The notes below the pieces were generated by a model. That model searched no databases, was not told the origin of the DNA, and saw only the letters and a list, made by a program, of their open reading frames with translations. A program made the translations under genes and the position numbers. A DNA stretch of 64,000 nucleotides from an uncultured bacterium (GTDB lineage Bacteria; Sysuimicrobiota; Sysuimicrobiia; Sysuimicrobiales; Sysuimicrobiaceae): the NCBI GenBank assembly GCA_938028835.1, contig CALIMJ010000022.1:49758-113757 (forward strand), read 5' to 3'. Below, one piece after another: positions 60,645 through 64,000 of this stretch. Numbering within the stretch: position 1 is the first letter of the stretch; the number at the start of each line of letters is the position of its first letter.

Positions 60645-61775
60645 GTGGAGCAGCTCCCGATCCGGTGCGTCATCATGCGGGGCGGCACCAGCAAGGGGCT
60701 GTTCCTGCGCTTCAACGACCTTCCCGAGGACCCGGCCCTGCGGGACCGGGTGATCCTGGCCCTGTTCGGAAGCCCGGACCCCCGCCAGATCGACGGCCTG
60801 GGCGGGGCGGACATCCTCACCAGCAAGGTGATGATCGTGGGGCCGCCCTCGCGTCCGGACGCGGACGTGGACTACCTGTTCGGGCAGGTGAGCATCACCG
60901 AGCCCGTGGTGGACTACGACATCAACTGCGGCAATCTGTCTGCCGCGGTGGGCGTGTACGCGATTCAGGAAGGGTTCGTGCGGGCGCGGGAGCCTACCAC
61001 CCGGGTGCGCATGTACAACTGGAACACCCGCAGGGTCCTGGTGGCGGAGGTTCCCGTCCGGGATGGCACACCCCGGGTGGAGGGCAGTTGCCGCATCGAC
61101 GGCGTCCCCGGCACCGGTGCGGAGGTGGTGCTGGACTACGCCGACAGCGTCGGAGCGACCACCGACCGCCTGCTGCCTACGGGCCACGAACGGGATGAGG
61201 TGTTCGTGCCGGAGCTGGACCGCAACGTCCCCGTGAGCGTGGTGGACGTGGCCAACGCCTGCGTGTTCTTCCCCGCGGAAGTGCTGGGCTGGCGAGGCAC
61301 CGAGGGGCCCAGGGAGGTGACGCCGGACCACCTGCGGGCCGCGGACGCCATCAAGCGCCGGGTCGCGGAACGCCTGGGTCTGCCGCCGGACGGGCTGGTG
61401 CCCATCCCCGTGGCGGTGGCCCCTCCCGCCGCGTACCAGACCCTCCAGGGCCAGACGGTCCGAGAAGACGAAGCCGACCTGCTGGTGCGGCTTTTGGGCG
61501 GCCGCCCGCTGGCGCTGCACAAGGCGTACGCGGCCACCGCGGCCGCGGCCACCGCGGTGGCCGCCCGCATCCCGGGAACCGTCGCCCACGAGGTGTCGCG
61601 GCGGCGGGCGGACGAGGAGGTGGTGCTGGGCCACCCCAGCGGGACCTTCCCCGTGCGGGTCAGGGTTTCCGGCGAGCCCGGGGCCTGGAGGGTGGAGCGC
61701 GCCAGCTACTCCCGTACCGCCCGCCGCCTCATGGAGGGCTACGCCTTCGTCCGCACCTCCCTGCTGCGCGCCTGA
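60645..61775 (+). CDS. prpF: PrpF family cis-trans / double-bond isomerase
   Basis: A 376-residue diaminopimelate-epimerase-fold isomerase of the PrpF family: IRCVIMRGGTSKGLFLRFND, DGLGGADILTSKV, DYDINCGNLSAAVG. Family members isomerise 2-methylaconitate, trans-aconitate, methylitaconate or oxalomesaconate, all unsaturated tri- or dicarboxylates. No prpC/prpD methylcitrate genes are nearby, so its partner is more likely the aconitase-type hydro-lyase at the operon start. GTG 60645 follows AGGAGGAAAAAAG. Last gene of the operon. Confidence 0.88.
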   Translation: MEQLPIRCVIMRGGTSKGLFLRFNDLPEDPALRDRVILALFGSPDPRQIDGLGGADILTSKVMIVGPPSRPDADVDYLFGQVSITEPVVDYDINCGNLSAAVGVYAIQEGFVRAREPTTRVRMYNWNTRRVLVAEVPVRDGTPRVEGSCRIDGVPGTGAEVVLDYADSVGATTDRLLPTGHERDEVFVPELDRNVPVSVVDVANACVFFPAEVLGWRGTEGPREVTPDHLRAADAIKRRVAERLGLPPDGLVPIPVAVAPPAAYQTLQGQTVREDEADLLVRLLGGRPLALHKAYAATAAAATAVAARIPGTVAHEVSRRRADEEVVLGHPSGTFPVRVRVSGEPGAWRVERASYSRTARRLMEGYAFVRTSLLRA

Positions 61776-61836
61776 CGTCGGGTTTCCCGTCGGCGGTCAC
61801 TGCGGTCATCCGCCCTCCCGGCAGAACCGACGAGGT

Positions 61837-61864
61837 TTGACAAGCCAGATGTACACTTTACATG
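61837..61864 (+). promoter_or_regulatory. promoter of the toxin-antitoxin remnant
   Basis: A perfect TTGACA (61837-61842) with 16 nt to TACATG (61859-61864). The -10 is weak, but the region is markedly AT-richer than its surroundings. Confidence 0.45.
61849..61863. promoter_or_regulatory. inverted repeat over the toxin-antitoxin promoter
   Basis: ATGTA-CACTT-TACAT lies between the -35 and -10 regions. Antitoxins of this type auto-repress from such repeats, so it is a likely remnant operator. Confidence 0.45.
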
Positions 61865-61885
61865 GTCAAGCGAGGGGTTTCAGCG

Positions 61886-62150
61886 ATGAATCGGGCCAGC
61901 GTTGCGGAAGCGCGGCGCAGGTTCGCGCAACTTCTTGAGGGAAGCCGAGGTCGGTCGTCCCGTTACCGTCCTGCGCAGGGGTTGGCCCGTTGCGGTTTTG
62001 GTGTCCGCCAGTGTCTACGACGAACTGGAGCGGAGGTTCGGCTATCTGCGGGCCCTGGAGACCTCCGACCGGCTCGGTGGAAGGTCCGGAGTTCCCGATG
62101 CCCTGACAGTGGCGCGGGCAGCGCGGGAGGAGCTGGAGACCAGGGGTTGA
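61886..62150 (+). pseudogene. Phd/YefM-like antitoxin with frameshift
   Basis: The N-terminal part MNRASVAEARRRFAQLL is in one frame. The rest, REAEVGRPVTVLRRGWPVAV and VSASVYDELERRF, is in another. The join is at about 61937, where one extra base in CTTCTTGAGGG breaks the frame; dropping that G would give a normal antitoxin of about 87 residues. The DNA-binding half and the toxin-binding half are therefore separated. A sequencing error is possible, but the adjacent toxin is also broken. The stop overlaps the toxin start. Confidence 0.75.
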
Positions 62151-62596
62151 GGACCATAGTCCCCGACGCCAGCGTGCTGTTGGCCTTTTACCTGCCGGCC
62201 GAACCCTAGCGGGCTGCCCTGGCCCTCCTGAAGGCGTACACGGAGGGCCGGATTCACTTCGCAGTACCCCCGCCGACGCTGTACGAGGTCCTCAACGGGC
62301 TGGTGAGGACCGTCCGGGGGCTGCGCACCGGCCAGAGCCTGCCTACCGACGACGCCACCGCTATCCTGCAAGCGTTCCTGGCCCTGAGGGTTGAGGTGGC
62401 GCCGGTGGAGGGGATGGAGGACGAGATCCTGCGGACCGCAGCCCACCATCAGCGGTCAGCGTACGACGCCGCTTACCTGGTGCTGGCGCGTCGGAACGGA
62501 TGGGAGCTGGTGACCGGCGACGATGGGTTCCTCCACGCGGTGTCAGGCGAGTTTCCCTTTGTGTGGCGCGTGGAAGACCTCGCCAGCCGTATCTGA
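62147..62596 (+). pseudogene. PIN-domain (VapC-like) toxin interrupted by an amber codon
   Basis: Read from TTG 62147 the frame gives IVPDASVLLAFYLPAEP, then TAG (62207-62209), then RAALALLKAYTEGRIHFAVP and on to a normal end at 62596. All four PIN acidic residues survive: VPDAS, LYEVLN, SAYDAAYL and TGDDGF. Without the stop it would be a complete RNase of about 149 residues. Codon 21 is a single-base change from a sense codon. A fragment starting at ATG 62303 would lack the first aspartate. Confidence 0.75.
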
Positions 62597-62647
62597 AACC
62601 GGCCTTCGCCCATCTCAGGGGAGCGGGACTTTTACGCCCTGCGGCGC

Positions 62648-62983
62648 CTAGCGGAGCAGGGCGGCACCGAGTAAGCCCAGCATGCCGAGGAGGGCGGTAA
62701 CCAGAATACCGGTGTGCCAGGCGAACCACCGGCTGAACTTCTGGTCTAAGGCGTCGAGGCGGCTGCTGAGCTCTTCGCGGAAGCGGTCTACCTTCTCGTC
62801 CAGGGCGTCGATTCGTCGGTTGAGTCGGCTGTCCAGGGCGTCGAGGCGGCCGCTGAGCTCTTCGAGGAAGCGGTCCACCTTCTGGTCCAGGCCGTGGATG
62901 TCCTGTCGGAGCTGGCCGTAGCCCCCCGACAGCTCCTCGACCTTGCCCTCGGGGTAGGCCACGCGTTCTTCCAAGGTCGGCAT
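62648..62983 (-). CDS. coiled-coil protein with C-terminal membrane helix
   Basis: A 111-residue protein: charged N-terminus, a long coiled coil (about 15-85) built from a repeated LDxKVDRFxEELSxRLDALD unit, and a C-terminal membrane anchor (GILVTALLGMLGLLGAALL). Similar small tail-anchored coiled coils (DUF1640-like or t-SNARE-like) have no assigned function. ATG 62983 gives the compact form; the frame stays open further upstream without homology. Confidence 0.7.
   Translation of the reverse strand: MPTLEERVAYPEGKVEELSGGYGQLRQDIHGLDQKVDRFLEELSGRLDALDSRLNRRIDALDEKVDRFREELSSRLDALDQKFSRWFAWHTGILVTALLGMLGLLGAALLR
62751..62891. repeat. imperfect direct repeat, 87-bp period, inside the coiled-coil gene
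   Basis: The 54 bp at 62751-62804 recur at 62838-62891 with four mismatches. The period of 87 bp equals 29 residues, so the duplication keeps frame and extends the coiled coil. Recent unequal recombination is the simplest origin. Confidence 0.8.
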
Positions 62984-63078
62984 TTCTAGGCCCAGGCTAC
63001 CGGAAAGGCAGGCGCGTGCCAAGGTGGTGGCTGGTCGGCGGCCGTGAAGCCGCGCGGGCCCGCGACCGTCTGTTCTGA

Positions 63079-63084
63079 TAGAAT
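63079..63084 (+). promoter_or_regulatory. -10 element upstream of the secreted-protein gene
   Basis: TAGAAT inside GATAGAATAC, 40 bp before the GTG start. No -35 hexamer is recognisable. Confidence 0.35.
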
Positions 63085-63124
63085 ACCGGCGATCCACATT
63101 GCCGTGGTTGAGGAGGTCTGTGGG

Positions 63125-63709
63125 GTGCGGCGCTTCGTGGTCCTCGTGGCCGTCCTGGCCGGCAGCGCCGCGCTCGCGGCGGCGGCAGTTCCCGATCCGC
63201 GGTGGGTAGCGGTCAGCGTGTCCCTCGAGGGCACGGTCCAGCCGGAGGGCCACTACTACGTGGCCTTCGGGAACCAGGAAGGGTTTCTGCGCGGGCCCGA
63301 GCCGGACGGGGAAGGGTGGGTGGTGTACGTGCTGCTGCACCGGGACCGCTTCTACCTGGGTACCGTCACCAGTTTCGACCCGCCGCCGCGCCTGTTCCGG
63401 TTCGCCCGCCCGCCCGAGCCCTACAGCCGCGGGAACGTGGGCCGGGACCGGCGCGGGTGGCAGGTGGAGATCCCCCTGGCTTTACTGGCCGTGGACGGTC
63501 GGCCGCCGCGCTGGGTGAAGGTGAACGTGGTCACCGCGGACGGCGAACGCAGGTTCCTGGATGCCCTGGGCCGGGGGTTCGAGGACCGGGTGGGGTTCGT
63601 GACGTTGGACCTGCAGCGCGAGGTGTACCGAACGTTCGCGGACGATCGGGGGGACGCACCCATGGGCTACGACGTGGTGGGTGGCACGGTGACTGTCAGG
63701 GTTCCTTGA
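63125..63709 (+). CDS. secreted beta-rich protein of unknown function
   Basis: A 194-residue protein with a signal peptide (about 1-22, ending LAAAA). The mature part is beta-rich (VAVSVSLEGTVQPEGHYYVAFG, GWVVYVLLHRDRFYLGTV, GWQVEIPLALLA), reminiscent of carbohydrate-binding or DOMON-like modules, but I do not recognise a family. GTG 63125 follows GAGGAGGT; the longer in-frame ATG at 63044 would hide the signal peptide. A lipoprotein gene follows 18 bp later. Confidence 0.6.
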   Translation: MRRFVVLVAVLAGSAALAAAAVPDPRWVAVSVSLEGTVQPEGHYYVAFGNQEGFLRGPEPDGEGWVVYVLLHRDRFYLGTVTSFDPPPRLFRFARPPEPYSRGNVGRDRRGWQVEIPLALLAVDGRPPRWVKVNVVTADGERRFLDALGRGFEDRVGFVTLDLQREVYRTFADDRGDAPMGYDVVGGTVTVRVP

Positions 63710-63727
63710 ACGGGGGGGAGGCCTGCC

Positions 63728-64000
63728 GTGAGCGCTCGCGCACTTGCGGCGCTAGTGGGGAGCTTGCTCCTGTCCGGCTGCGCGGAGTCGAACCTGGTCC
63801 GCAGCACGGCCACGGACACCACCCCGCCTACGGTGGTGGCGACCCTGCCCGCCAACGGGGCTGAGAACGTCACGGAGGCCCGGGTGGTGGTGACCTTCAG
63901 CGAGCCCATGTCCACGGCCACCGTGCGCCTGGAGGCCACGCCGGGGGTCAACTGGGGTAGCCCCACCTGGTCGGACGGCGACCGCACCGCCACCTTCGTG
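63728..64000 (+). CDS. lipoprotein with bacterial Ig-like (Big_5/SbsA) domain, partial
   Basis: The first 91 codons of a gene cut by the window end. A lipobox LLLSGC places the lipidated cysteine at residue 18. TTPPTVVATLPANGAENV and VVVTFSEPMSTATV are hallmark strands of the SbsA/Big_5 Ig-like domain, common in surface proteins. GTG 63728 has GGGGGGAGG upstream. Likely co-transcribed with the preceding secreted-protein gene; total length and further domains are unknown. Confidence 0.8.
   Translation, partial: MSARALAALVGSLLLSGCAESNLVRSTATDTTPPTVVATLPANGAENVTEARVVVTFSEPMSTATVRLEATPGVNWGSPTWSDGDRTATFV

Noticed and set aside
1..64000. CRISPR array, insertion sequence, prophage or integrative element
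   Set aside because: No regularly spaced repeats, transposase or integrase motifs, or terminal inverted repeats were found. The only tRNA (29179-29252) has no attachment-site duplication or integrase nearby.

Overview
This is GC-rich, densely coding bacterial DNA (roughly 65-72% GC by eye) with many GTG and TTG starts and frequent 4-bp stop/start overlaps. Two signals place the organism. The order G5/3D protein (yabE-like) - rsmA - ispE - purR - (efflux block) - ridA follows the Firmicutes yabE-ksgA-ispE-purR-yabJ neighbourhood. A TolC-type outer-membrane protein, an RND pump and a lipoprotein adaptor point to a double membrane. Together they suggest an uncultured, deep-branching diderm lineage of the Terrabacteria/Bacillati side. 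I cannot name it from sequence alone.

Layout. 1-3.7 kb: thrB-thrC, a GNAT acetyltransferase and a family-4 uracil-DNA glycosylase. 3.7-7.5 kb (minus): a xanthine-oxidase-family molybdenum hydroxylase of the coxSLM type with the form II active-site loop. 7.7-11.3 kb: a GerMN protein, then methylmalonyl-CoA mutase large subunit, its G-protein chaperone and the epimerase, with no B12-binding subunit beside them. 11.5-17.4 kb: yabE-like, rsmA, LCP protein (minus), ispE, nucleotidyltransferase, purR. 17.5-29.1 kb: an apparent operon of tetR, tolC, RND adaptor, RND pump, PII-like protein, HlyD adaptor, two ABC ATPases, ABC-2 permease and ridA, driven by a near-consensus promoter with a palindrome just downstream. 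29.2-39.8 kb: tRNA-Gln, a rRNA m5C methyltransferase, an epimerase, small membrane proteins, a CBS-domain transporter, ispG with a structured RNA upstream, and an FAD oxidoreductase/PP-loop/thioesterase operon. 39.8-44.6 kb (minus): a complete branched-chain-type ABC importer.

45-61.8 kb (plus) is the most interesting region: one nearly gapless run of 15 genes. It holds an aconitase-family dehydratase pair, a phenylacetate-CoA-ligase-like enzyme, a DRE-TIM Claisen-type enzyme, two 2-oxoacid:ferredoxin oxidoreductases (one with a fused ferredoxin domain), a TetR regulator, a class III CoA-transferase, enoyl-CoA hydratase, SDR, an orphan solute-binding protein, a DUF35 protein with a thiolase, and a PrpF-type isomerase. 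Two copies of the palindrome CGACC-N4-GGTCG lie in the intergenic region shared with the divergent importer. Importer and enzymes therefore look like one regulon for uptake and CoA-dependent breakdown of an organic acid through 2-oxoacid and acyl-CoA intermediates. The substrate is not determined.

61.8-64 kb: a decayed toxin-antitoxin pair (antitoxin frameshift, toxin amber stop), a coiled-coil membrane protein with an internal repeat, a secreted protein and the start of an Ig-like lipoprotein cut by the window end. The only non-coding stretch above 300 bp is 44620-44964. No CRISPR array, insertion sequence or rRNA operon was seen.
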